Shown here: positions 7,612-13,622 of the stretch, piece after piece
Layout: each line of letters begins with the position of its first letter
Position numbering within the stretch: position 1 is the first letter of the stretch
NCBI GenBank assembly: GCA_002421475.1
Contig: DIJW01000073.1
Location: 21,020 to 34,641 of the forward strand
Direction: 5' to 3'
Source: Thiomicrospira sp. UBA5634
GTDB lineage: Bacteria > Pseudomonadota > Gammaproteobacteria > Thiomicrospirales > Thiomicrospiraceae
Length of the DNA: 13,622 nt
Program-made: the position numbers and the translations under genes
The notes under the pieces: generated by a model
The model's input: the letters and a program-made list of their open reading frames with translations, nothing else
Databases searched by the model: none
Told to the model about the DNA's origin: nothing

Positions 7612-7746
7612 TTACTTTTGATCGTCTTTTTCCATGCCTTCCATACCGCGGAAAATTTTCCAGCCGTAACCAATCAACGCTACAAAACTGAACACAACCG
7701 CTAAGATAGAACCCCATAGTACCCAATCATTATTTAATTCATTCAT
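7612..7746 (-). CDS. Small single-span membrane protein, candidate cbb3 oxidase accessory subunit (44 aa)
   Basis: A 45-codon reading frame starts at the ATG at 7746, behind a near-perfect AGGAGG five bases upstream. It encodes MNELNNDWVLWGS, then a hydrophobic helix of about 18-20 residues (ILAVVFSFVALIGYGW, about 14-29), then the charged tail KIFRGMEGMEKDDQK. The predicted form is one transmembrane helix with a positively charged cytosolic side. It lies between ccoP and ccoG on the same strand. Small peptides such as CcoM in Pseudomonas stutzeri and CcoQ are known single-helix companions of cbb3 oxidase. The short N-terminus, aromatic/Gly-rich helix end and W-K boundary here resemble that architecture, but I cannot show homology. 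Terminators lie on both sides (7830-7848 and 7554-7594), so its level may be set separately from ccoNOQP. The gene is real with good confidence; the role is inferred. Confidence 0.8.
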   Translation of the reverse strand: MNELNNDWVLWGSILAVVFSFVALIGYGWKIFRGMEGMEKDDQK

Positions 7747-7829
7747 ATCGTCCTCCTCAATTTTCTTTTTTGTTTACCCTAGAAAAAGTAAGCATTACAA
7801 AGAATAACATAATTTGAGTTTTGTAAAAA

Positions 7830-7848
7830 AGGGACGTTAAACGTCCCT
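7830..7848 (-). terminator. Intrinsic terminator downstream of ccoP
   Basis: AGGGACGT and ACGTCCCT form an 8-bp GC-rich stem with a 3-nt loop. On the - strand the stem is followed directly by six T residues (7829-7824). It lies 56 nt after the ccoP stop and before the small peptide gene, where it should end most ccoNOQP transcripts. Confidence 0.85.
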
Positions 7849-7855
7849 CTTCATC

Positions 7856-7901
7856 AAGCGCGCTGATTGATAACCGCGAAGTTATTCAATCCTGTGCGCT
7901 T
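7856..7901. repeat. Long imperfect stem-loop just after the ccoP stop codon
   Basis: Outer arms AAGCGC (7856-7861) and GCGCTT (7896-7901) enclose inner arms GATTGATAAC (7865-7874) and GTTATTCAATC (7881-7891, one bulged base) around the loop CGCGAA. On the transcript it begins 2 nt after the ccoP stop and precedes the T-tract terminator. It may protect the mRNA 3' end or be a REP-like element. Confidence 0.6.
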
Positions 7902-7903
7902 CA

Positions 7904-8821
7904 TTATTGACCACCACCTAACTGGTGAACATAAACTGCTAAACGCTTAATGTTTCTGTCCGCATCTGGTAGACGCTCTTTAAATGAAGGCATTTCAGCA
8001 CGACGTGTTTCAGCAAGGAACTGACCATCCTTTTTCACGTTAACACCATTAGTAATGGTGCGAATTACTTCATCACGTAAATCAGAACCAGGTGTACCAC
8101 CAAAACGCCAGATCTGGTCAGTTAAGTTAGTCGCTCCTGTTGGTGCCAATGGCTTACCAGCTGGACCATGGCAGGCCATACACATACCTTTACCTGCATA
8201 AATTGCTTTACCAGCAGCAACTGATGCATCATCAGCACGCCCTTCTGACAACGCGATGGTGTAATCTGCAACAGCAGCCACATCTTCATCAGATAAGTTA
8301 CCCATCATACCGCGAGCCGGCATATTACCTACACGACCATTAATTAAGGTTGCTTCAATTGCTTTTATTGAACCACCCCATAACCAGTCATCGTTAGCCA
8401 AAACCGGGAAGTTAGGATTACCTTGACCACCAGCTCCATGACACGCCATACAATAATCACCGTACAACACTTTAGAAGTAGCAATTGCATAGTTACGTAA
8501 TTCGTCATCTTTCAGAATTTCAGTAACATCAAGACTAGCTAAACGCTCTTCTTTATCAGCAAATGTACGTTCACGCCAATCGTTAAGAACTTTAAAATCA
8601 TCTTTATATTCAACGATTTGCGTCCAACCAGCCAAACCCTTAGTGTGATCATTTACTAAAGGAATGGATGGATAATACAACGCGTAAAAAATGATCATAA
8701 TGAAACCAGCGTAGAAAGCTAGCATCCACCATAGGGGAGGCGGATTATCCAACTCGCGAATATCCTCATCCCAAATATGACCTGTGTTACCTTCGTCTGG
8801 CCATGGATTATGTTGTGCCAT
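7904..8821 (-). CDS. ccoP: cbb3-type cytochrome c oxidase subunit III, di-haem cytochrome CcoP
   Basis: CcoP is the membrane-anchored di-haem cytochrome c that accepts electrons from soluble or membrane cytochrome c and passes them on via CcoO. It has 305 residues, normal for the one-helix form. It opens with the family signature IRELDNPPPLWW (about 21-32) and then one transmembrane helix (about 33-50). Periplasmic haem sites are CMACH at 124-128 and CMACH at 214-218. Likely axial methionines are in NMPARG (M167) and EMPSF (M277). The ribosome site GAGGAG is 7 nt before the ATG. ccoQ lies 20 nt upstream. Two hairpins follow the stop codon. The CcoP fourth-subunit role and electron route are known for the family; the sites are seen directly. 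Confidence 0.97.
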   Translation of the reverse strand: MAQHNPWPDEGNTGHIWDEDIRELDNPPPLWWMLAFYAGFIMIIFYALYYPSIPLVNDHTKGLAGWTQIVEYKDDFKVLNDWRERTFADKEERLASLDVTEILKDDELRNYAIATSKVLYGDYCMACHGAGGQGNPNFPVLANDDWLWGGSIKAIEATLINGRVGNMPARGMMGNLSDEDVAAVADYTIALSEGRADDASVAAGKAIYAGKGMCMACHGPAGKPLAPTGATNLTDQIWRFGGTPGSDLRDEVIRTITNGVNVKKDGQFLAETRRAEMPSFKERLPDADRNIKRLAVYVHQLGGGQ

Positions 8822-8841
8822 ACTTATTCTCCTCAGAATAA

Positions 8842-9024
8842 TTAATCATCATTAAGTACTTTGAACTTTTGATCTTCTAGCTCTTTACGTTTACTTGGAC
8901 GTAATGCCCACCAAAACGCAACGGCCATGCCGATAAAAATCAGTACTGTTATGATTAGTCCAGCCCAGTCTTGGCCTGTCATCGCAGACCAGTCTGTGCT
9001 GAAGTATTGTTGAATATTACTCAC
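8842..9024 (-). CDS. ccoQ: cbb3-type cytochrome oxidase small subunit CcoQ (FixQ)
   Basis: CcoQ is a 60-residue single-helix protein that stabilises the CcoNOP complex in other bacteria. The helix is about residues 21-41 ([20 protein letters not shown]) and is followed by [10 protein letters not shown], matching the basic then acidic tail of CcoQ/FixQ. It begins with GTG at 9024, eight nt inside the end of ccoO. TAAGG lies about 6-7 nt before it, within the last ccoO codons, so translational coupling is likely. A helix-first protein of this length directly between ccoO and ccoP leaves little doubt about identity, although the primary sequence of this family is weakly conserved. Confidence 0.9.
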   Translation of the reverse strand: MSNIQQYFSTDWSAMTGQDWAGLIITVLIFIGMAVAFWWALRPSKRKELEDQKFKVLNDD

Positions 9025-9838
9025 GGTAAACCTTACTGTCGTCGAGTTTAACCATTGTGCCTAGAACCTGCATATAAGCTACGATAGCGTCCATCTCAGT
9101 TTTACCTTTGATGAACTCTTGAGCCATTTCAATTTCATCATCGGTGTACGGTACGCCAACTGCACGCATTGCTTTCATGCGAGCTTGCATATCACGTGTT
9201 GTACCGAAAAAGCTTTTTTCAACGCTGTTTTCAGATAGCCAAGGGTATGCCGGCATAACAGATTCAGGCACTAAGTCTTGAGGTCTAAGCAAATGCATAA
9301 CATGCCATTCATCAGAATACTTACCACCAACACGAGCTAAATCAGGACCAGTACGTTTAGATCCCCATTGGAACGGATGATCATACATAGATTCAGTAGC
9401 CAATGAGAAGTGACCATAACGCTCACGCTCATCACGGAAAGGACGGATCATTTGTGAGTGGCAAATATAGCAACCTTCACGAATGTAAATATCACGACCT
9501 GCAAACTCAAGTGGCGTATAAGGACGCGCACCGTCACCTGCTTTCCAGTCAGAAGCCCAGGTTCCATTCGCCGCTTTGTAATACAAACGCTTGTCTGAAA
9601 CCACCTTCCCATCTTGCTCAGTAAAGCTTCTTTCCCATACTAATTCTGGGAATTTTTCGTTTTTAGCATTACCGTATTTATCCGTTTTCTCAGTGTAATC
9701 CACTGCAGACTTTAGATAAAACAACGGTACAATTTCTACAATACCCGCGATTGACACTGCAAAAGCGGTTGCCAGCATCATCGCAAACACATTACGTTCT
9801 GTGCGATCCTGGAAATTTTTTGGAGTTTGATCTGCCAT
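9017..9838 (-). CDS. ccoO: cbb3-type cytochrome c oxidase subunit II, mono-haem cytochrome CcoO, with extended periplasmic region
   Basis: CcoO is the membrane-anchored mono-haem cytochrome c that feeds electrons to CcoN. It has one N-terminal helix (about 17-40, ending in the conserved EIVPLF) and then a periplasmic domain. The haem site CYICH is at 123-127 in [16 protein letters not shown], and the axial Met is probably M195 in [28 protein letters not shown] (159-179) and [17 protein letters not shown] (245-261) are classic CcoO blocks. At 273 residues it is long: typical CcoO proteins are near 200-215. Most of the extra length is residues about 44-106, between VPLF and the [11 protein letters not shown] segment, and a shorter addition follows PWLSEN. 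AGGAG is 9 nt before the ATG. Its end overlaps ccoQ by 8 nt. Confidence 0.97.
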   Translation of the reverse strand: MADQTPKNFQDRTERNVFAMMLATAFAVSIAGIVEIVPLFYLKSAVDYTEKTDKYGNAKNEKFPELVWERSFTEQDGKVVSDKRLYYKAANGTWASDWKAGDGARPYTPLEFAGRDIYIREGCYICHSQMIRPFRDERERYGHFSLATESMYDHPFQWGSKRTGPDLARVGGKYSDEWHVMHLLRPQDLVPESVMPAYPWLSENSVEKSFFGTTRDMQARMKAMRAVGVPYTDDEIEMAQEFIKGKTEMDAIVAYMQVLGTMVKLDDSKVYRE

Positions 9839-9915
9839 GAGTTTCTGCTCCTCAACTCATTAATTTAGACTGGGTGAAATCTGAAGATTAACGTCAGACT
9901 CGCCCCTCTTTTTAT

Positions 9916-11349
9916 TTAGGCATTCGCTGCCACTGCACTGGTTTGTTTAGCTTGAGCCATTTTGATTGTCATAACTACGTTATACAACATCACAACAGCA
10001 CCAGAGGTAAACAAGATACCGCCAATAGTACGCATCACATAATATGGATGCATCGCGGCAACAGACTCAGCGAAGGTGTAAGCCAACATACCGTACTCGT
10101 CATAAGCACGCCACATCAAACCTTGCATAATACCTGATACCCACATAGCGACGATATACAACACTGTACCAATCGTAGCTAACCAGAAGTGGAAGTTAAT
10201 CAAACGCATAGAATACATTTCGGTATTCCATAATTTCATAATCATGTGGTAGATCGCGCCGATAGAAACCATCGCAACCCAACCCAACGCGCCTGAATGT
10301 ACGTGACCGATAGTCCAGTCAGTATAGTGAGACAAGGCATTTACTGTCTTCGCAGACATTACCGGGCCTTCGAACGTTGACATAGCGTAGAACGCCAAAG
10401 CCATGATCAAGAAACGTAAAATATAGTCAGTACGTAAACGGTCCCAAGCACCAGATAAAGTCAACATCCCGTTCAATGCACCACCCCATGAAGGGATAAT
10501 CATCGCAAGAGAAATAACCGCACCCAATGAACCGGTCCAGTCAGGTAATGCAGTGTATTGAAGGTGGTGAGCACCTAACCATACATAACCAAACATTAAT
10601 GCCCAGAAATGGATTACTGACAAACGGTAAGAGTAAACCGGACGCTGCGCTTGCTTCGGAACGAAGTAGTACATGATCGCCAAGAAACCTGCTGTTAGGA
10701 AGAAACCAACCGCATTATGACCCCACCACCACTGAATCATCGCATCTTGCACACCACTGAAAATTGAGTATGACTGGAATAATGAAACAGGAATTGCTAA
10801 ACCGTTTACAACATACAGGTAAGTGATCATGATCATCATACCTAGGAAGAACCAGTTAGAAACGTAAACGTGAGAATGCGTTTCCTTGTTACGAGATGCA
10901 ATTGTCATTACGAAGTTGAAGGTATAAAGCACCCAAACAATCGCAACCGCAATGTCCAATGGCCAAATTAACTCATGGTACTCTTTACCTTGAGTCATAC
11001 CTAAAGAAAGCGTAATCACCGCAAGCAATAAACCGATCGTGAACAAAATGGCTGTTGTCCAGGCCATATTGTTACTCCACAGTTTAATACCATTAGTTCT
11101 TTGCACCGTATAAAACGCTGTTGCCATTAATGTCATACCGCCAAATGCGAAAATTACAGTATTGGTATGCATAACACGCAGACGAGCGAAGGTGATTTCA
11201 GCAATATCAAAGTTCAATGCCGGCCATGCTAATTGTGCAGCAGCAAATGTTCCCATCAGCGTGCCAAGCACCAAAAACACGACTGCAAGAACGGTTAAAT
11301 ATTTAACCACCCCGTCATCATATTGTGGTTTTGTCATTGTAGTATCCAT
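9916..11349 (-). CDS. ccoN: cbb3-type cytochrome c oxidase subunit I, CcoN
   Basis: CcoN is the catalytic haem-copper subunit (class C) that reduces O2 to water and pumps protons. I place the start at the ATG at 11349 (477 residues, normal length), with GAGGGG 10 nt upstream. Ligands are visible: H61 for low-spin haem b in RVMHTNTVIFAFGGM; H211 in WWWGHNAVGFF and H261-H262 in GAHHLQYTALPDW for CuB; Y255 in GYVWLGAHH, six residues before the His pair, where the C-family cross-linked tyrosine lies; and H349/H351 in IGHVHSGALGW for the two haems. About 12 hydrophobic segments are present. The frame stays open upstream to a TTG at 11421 behind AGGAG, which would add 24 charged residues, but its 3-nt spacing makes it unlikely. 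It is the first gene of ccoNOQP. Confidence 0.97.
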   Translation of the reverse strand: MDTTMTKPQYDDGVVKYLTVLAVVFLVLGTLMGTFAAAQLAWPALNFDIAEITFARLRVMHTNTVIFAFGGMTLMATAFYTVQRTNGIKLWSNNMAWTTAILFTIGLLLAVITLSLGMTQGKEYHELIWPLDIAVAIVWVLYTFNFVMTIASRNKETHSHVYVSNWFFLGMMIMITYLYVVNGLAIPVSLFQSYSIFSGVQDAMIQWWWGHNAVGFFLTAGFLAIMYYFVPKQAQRPVYSYRLSVIHFWALMFGYVWLGAHHLQYTALPDWTGSLGAVISLAMIIPSWGGALNGMLTLSGAWDRLRTDYILRFLIMALAFYAMSTFEGPVMSAKTVNALSHYTDWTIGHVHSGALGWVAMVSIGAIYHMIMKLWNTEMYSMRLINFHFWLATIGTVLYIVAMWVSGIMQGLMWRAYDEYGMLAYTFAESVAAMHPYYVMRTIGGILFTSGAVVMLYNVVMTIKMAQAKQTSAVAANA

Positions 11350-11358
11350 CAGTTGGAT

Positions 11359-11364
11359 TCCCCT
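11359..11364 (-). promoter_or_regulatory. Shine-Dalgarno GAGGGG supporting the ccoN ATG
   Basis: The purine run AAGAGGGGAA is centred about 10-13 nt before the ATG at 11349. It favours this start over the in-frame TTG at 11421. Confidence 0.55.
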
Positions 11365-11438
11365 CTTAGTCTTAAAGTTTCGTTCCTGTCCGCCATCGCT
11401 TTTATGTCTCAAAGCAGTCAAGAACTCCTCAACGCTAG

Positions 11439-11467
11439 ATTATAGGCATTTGACGAGTCTTTTTCTG
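11439..11467 (-). promoter_or_regulatory. ccoNOQP promoter with perfect -10 and weak -35
   Basis: TATAAT is exact at 11444-11439 on the - strand. With a 17-nt spacer, the -35 hexamer is CAGAAA (3 of 6 matches), so the promoter should depend on an activator. The predicted start is near 11432, giving an 83-nt leader to the ccoN ATG. Confidence 0.7.
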
Positions 11468-11486
11468 CTTAAAAACGCAATGAAAC

Positions 11487-11500
11487 TTAATTTGCATCAA
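11487..11500. promoter_or_regulatory. FNR/ANR-type oxygen-response box upstream of ccoN
   Basis: On the - strand the site reads TTGAT-GCAA-ATTAA, a 9/10 match to the FNR consensus TTGAT-N4-ATCAA. Its centre (11493.5) lies at -61.5 relative to the start predicted from the TATAAT element. This is the established class I position for CRP/FNR-family activators. FNR/ANR control of ccoNOQP is well known in other proteobacteria. The binding protein itself is not in this window. Confidence 0.65.
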
Positions 11501-11768
11501 GATTCCATAACGCCCCGTTGCGCTTGGGCTTGAGAAACACAAAATAAATCACGCGGATTATCTAATAACCTCTAACTCAGGCACAACTAAAAAAAATTTA
11601 TGACCCCGCAGCATAAATGTATCGGCTATTAGACAAATCAATTCAACTTTAGCGATTAAGTTGATAATTTTTGATAACCGGTTTCTAGGTTGCAAAATCG
11701 GTTTTATGTGCAAATTTGATGGATTTTCAGTATCATAGTCTTCCTTTATCAGCCTAGTGGAATGAGCT
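11501..11768. other. Intergenic region upstream of hisB with TTGAT direct and inverted repeats
   Basis: No gene is visible here. It contains an inverted repeat TCAACTT-N8-AAGTTGA (11643-11664). A direct repeat TTGATAA occurs at 11661-11667 and 11671-11677, exactly 10 bp apart, and a third TTGAT lies at 11716-11720. It must carry the hisB promoter, but I see no confident -35/-10 pair. TATCAT (11731-11736) is a 5/6 -10 candidate with a poor -35. Confidence 0.4.
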
Positions 11769-12356
11769 ATGCGCACAGCAACCGTTGAACGCAACACCCT
11801 TGAGACGCAAATTAAATTAAGCGTAAATCTGGATGGAGAGGGTAAAGTTAACCTACAAACCGGTGTGCCTTTTTTTGAGCACATGCTTGAGCAAATCGGC
11901 CGCCACGGCTTGATTGATCTTGATATTATCGCCAATGGCGACACACACATTGATGATCATCACACGGTAGAAGACATTGGCATTAGTTTAGGCCAAGCAT
12001 TACGCCAAGCGGTTGGTGATAAAAAGGGTATTGCGCGTTATGGACATGCCTACGTGCCATTGGATGAATCATTATCACGAGTAGTGATTGACCTGTCCGG
12101 CCGACCAGGCCTGGTGTTTAACGCCAACTTTACCCGTGCACAAATTGGTCAGTTTGAAACCGAGTTGGTGGCTGAGTTTTTTCAAGGCTTTGTCAATCAC
12201 GCCCAAGTGACTTTACATATTGATAATATTCGCGGTCACAATGCTCACCACCAAGCCGAAACGATTTTCAAAGCCTTTGGGCGAGCACTGCGTATGGCCT
12301 TAGCAACCGACGAGCGTATGGCCGGTCAATTACCGTCAACCAAAGGGAGTTTGTAA
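11769..12356 (+). CDS. hisB: Imidazoleglycerol-phosphate dehydratase HisB (monofunctional)
   Basis: HisB is a manganese-dependent cytosolic enzyme that converts imidazoleglycerol phosphate to imidazoleacetol phosphate in histidine synthesis. The 195-residue length equals the dehydratase domain alone. There is no N-terminal histidinol-phosphatase domain as in enteric bacteria. Metal-binding histidine/glutamate blocks are seen: [13 protein letters not shown] (35-47), [16 protein letters not shown] (60-75) and [20 protein letters not shown] (156-175), each an IGPD signature. The ATG at 11769 has only a weak GGAATGAG-type site upstream. Four nt separate its stop from hisH. An iterated palindrome copy lies at 12104-12115, encoding the PGLV of SGRPGLVFN. 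It is probably the first gene of a hisBHA(F) operon continuing past the window. Confidence 0.97.
   Translation: MRTATVERNTLETQIKLSVNLDGEGKVNLQTGVPFFEHMLEQIGRHGLIDLDIIANGDTHIDDHHTVEDIGISLGQALRQAVGDKKGIARYGHAYVPLDESLSRVVIDLSGRPGLVFNANFTRAQIGQFETELVAEFFQGFVNHAQVTLHIDNIRGHNAHHQAETIFKAFGRALRMALATDERMAGQLPSTKGSL
12104..12115. repeat. Iterated palindrome ACCAGGCCTGGT, copy 4 (in hisB)
   Basis: This is an exact 12-bp palindrome. The + strand word CCAGGCCTGGTG (12105-12116) is in frame and encodes Pro-Gly-Leu-Val, as at the other three copies. Confidence 0.8.
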
Positions 12357-12360
12357 CTCT

Positions 12361-12999
12361 ATGGCGCAAAAGCTGGTTGCGGTTATTGACTATGGCATGG
12401 GTAACCTTCGCTCAGTTTCGAAGGCAGCTGAGCACGTTGCCGATAACAACACACGCATTATAGTTACACAAAACCCAGATGATATTCACAATGCAGATGC
12501 GGTGATTTTTCCAGGCCAAGGTGCGGCTAAAGCTTGCATGCAAGCCTTAAAAGACACCGGCATGATTAAACCGGTTATTGAAGCTGCACAAACCAAACCT
12601 TTTCTCGGCATCTGCATGGGTTTACAGGTATTGATGTCACACAGCGAAGAAAACAATGGCATTGAGTGCTTGAATGTGATTCCGGGAGATGTTGTACGTT
12701 TCGACAGTAACACTTTTCCAGATTTAAAAATTCCGCACATGGGTTGGAATCAAATCAAACAAACTCAAACTCACCCCCTGTGGCACAACATTCCGCAACA
12801 AAGTCGGTTTTATTTTGTTCATAGTTACTATATACAACCGGCAGATCATAGCTACGTCGCCGGTACAACCGAATACGGCTCAAGTTTTGCCACAGCCGTT
12901 GCACACAATCAATTATTTGCCATCCAAGCACACCCAGAAAAAAGTGCCGATGTTGGCTTACAGTTATTTAAAAACTTCTTAACTTGGAATGGCGCATAA
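12361..12999 (+). CDS. hisH: Imidazole glycerol phosphate synthase, glutamine amidotransferase subunit HisH
   Basis: HisH is the glutaminase half of IGP synthase. It releases ammonia that is channelled to HisF for closure of the imidazole ring. It has 212 residues, normal length. The class I amidotransferase triad is complete: C85 in FLGICMGLQVL, H191 and E193 in FAIQAHPEKS. The N-terminal VIDYGMGNLRSV (8-19) and the PGQGAAKACM segment (51-60, the usual PGxG oxyanion region) are characteristic. It begins 4 nt after hisB and is followed 24 nt later by hisA, a normal order for a his operon. HisF is expected downstream but is not in the window. Confidence 0.97.
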   Translation: MAQKLVAVIDYGMGNLRSVSKAAEHVADNNTRIIVTQNPDDIHNADAVIFPGQGAAKACMQALKDTGMIKPVIEAAQTKPFLGICMGLQVLMSHSEENNGIECLNVIPGDVVRFDSNTFPDLKIPHMGWNQIKQTQTHPLWHNIPQQSRFYFVHSYYIQPADHSYVAGTTEYGSSFATAVAHNQLFAIQAHPEKSADVGLQLFKNFLTWNGA

Positions 13000-13023
13000 C
13001 GCGCAGTTTTATAAGGACAGAGT

Positions 13024-13622
13024 ATGTTACTTATCCCTGCAATAGATTTAAAAGATGGTCAATGTGTACGTTTACGCCAAGGTATCATGGAAGACGCAAC
13101 CGTCTTTTCCTCCGACATCGTTGCGATGGCTGAACGCTGGGTTGGTCAAGGTGCTCGCCGGTTACACATGGTTGATCTTAACGGTGCATTTGAAGGCGTG
13201 CCGGTAAATGGTGATGCTGTCTTACAAGTTCGAAAAGCCTACCCTAACCTGCCGATTCAAATTGGCGGAGGTATTCGAGACCTTAAAACCATCGAAGCCT
13301 ATTTAAATGCCGGGGTAAGTTATTGCATTATCGGCACTAAAGCAGTACATGATCCAAATTTTGTTGCCCAAGCCTGTAAAGCATTCCCCGGTCACACTAT
13401 GGTAGGTCTTGACGCCAAAGACGGATTTGTCGCCATCAACGGTTGGGCAGAAGTCACTGATCATCAAGTTGCAGACTTGGGTAAACGTTTTGAAAATGAC
13501 GGTGTAGAAGCGATTATATATACCGACATCGGCCGCGACGGCATGATGGGCGGCGTCAATATCGAGGCGACCGTGAAACTGGCGCAAAGCATGACGATTC
13601 CCGTCATCGCCTCCGGCGGCGT
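13024..13622 (+). CDS. hisA: Phosphoribosylformimino-AICAR phosphate isomerase HisA (3' end outside window)
   Basis: HisA is the TIM-barrel isomerase that opens the ribose of ProFAR to give PRFAR, just before the HisHF step. A clear AAGGA (13013-13017) lies 6 nt before the ATG. The frame remains open to the end of the window, showing 199 complete codons of a protein normally near 240-250. The catalytic pair is visible: D8 in [12 protein letters not shown] and D130 in MVGLDAKDG. Phosphate-binding segments IQIGGGIRD (78-86), [12 protein letters not shown] (about 165-176) and the start of VIASGG are present. The sequence is cut at the last glycine-rich loop by the window edge, not by a stop codon. 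Confidence 0.97.
   Translation, partial: MLLIPAIDLKDGQCVRLRQGIMEDATVFSSDIVAMAERWVGQGARRLHMVDLNGAFEGVPVNGDAVLQVRKAYPNLPIQIGGGIRDLKTIEAYLNAGVSYCIIGTKAVHDPNFVAQACKAFPGHTMVGLDAKDGFVAINGWAEVTDHQVADLGKRFENDGVEAIIYTDIGRDGMMGGVNIEATVKLAQSMTIPVIASGG

Noticed and set aside
11350..11421. N-terminal extension of ccoN from a TTG at 11421
   Set aside because: AGGAG is only 3 nt from the TTG and the 24 added residues are charged and not CcoN-like. The ATG at 11349 has a purine-rich site and gives the family length.
11558..11950. 130-codon open frame on the - strand across the ccoN-hisB intergenic region
   Set aside because: It is mostly antisense to hisB and AT-rich spacer, has no recognisable domain and has no ribosome site.
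1..13622. CRISPR array, insertion sequence, prophage, tRNA or rRNA
   Set aside because: No regularly spaced repeats, transposase-like proteins, terminal repeats or structural RNA signatures were seen on either strand.

Overview
The window suggests a moderately AT-rich gammaproteobacterium that respires oxygen with a cbb3-type cytochrome oxidase. The protein flavour and gene content (a monofunctional hisB followed by hisH and hisA, trkA-trkH, and a complete ccoNOQP-ccoGHIS locus) fit the sulfur-oxidising Thiomicrospira/Hydrogenovibrio/Thiomicrorhabdus relatives. That placement is an inference from recognition, not from a search.

Layout. On the + strand, positions 1-2599 hold the 3' end of trkA, then trkH, then a small class I SAM methyltransferase whose GTG start directly abuts the trkH stop. 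They meet head-on a long - strand block (2618-11349) devoted to one enzyme. Read in its own direction this block is ccoN, ccoO, ccoQ, ccoP (catalytic subunit, mono-haem c subunit, small membrane subunit, di-haem c subunit), an unlisted 44-codon membrane peptide gene, then ccoG, ccoH, ccoI, ccoS (copper reduction and delivery, and assembly). On the far side of a 419-bp divergent intergenic region the + strand resumes with hisB, hisH and a truncated hisA.

How it works together. CcoI (copper P-type ATPase) and CcoG (a membrane Fe-S protein linked to Cu(II) reduction) supply CuB to CcoN. CcoH and CcoS help mature and stabilise the complex. CcoO and CcoP pass electrons from the quinol-oxidising chain to the haem b/b3-CuB centre. 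Upstream of ccoN lies a 9/10 match to an FNR/ANR box, centred at -61.5 relative to a perfect TATAAT -10 element, which is the class I activator geometry. The locus is therefore probably induced at low oxygen. Hairpins divide the block: a long stem-loop and a T-tract terminator follow ccoP, and another strong terminator follows the small peptide gene, so that peptide gene sits in its own compartment.

The most unexpected signal is not a gene. The 12-mer CCAGGCCTGGTG, built on the palindrome CCAGGCCTGG, occurs exactly four times in four unrelated genes on both strands. Each time it is in frame and encodes Pro-Gly-Leu-Val. This looks like a highly iterated palindrome or uptake/recognition-type word embedded in coding sequence.
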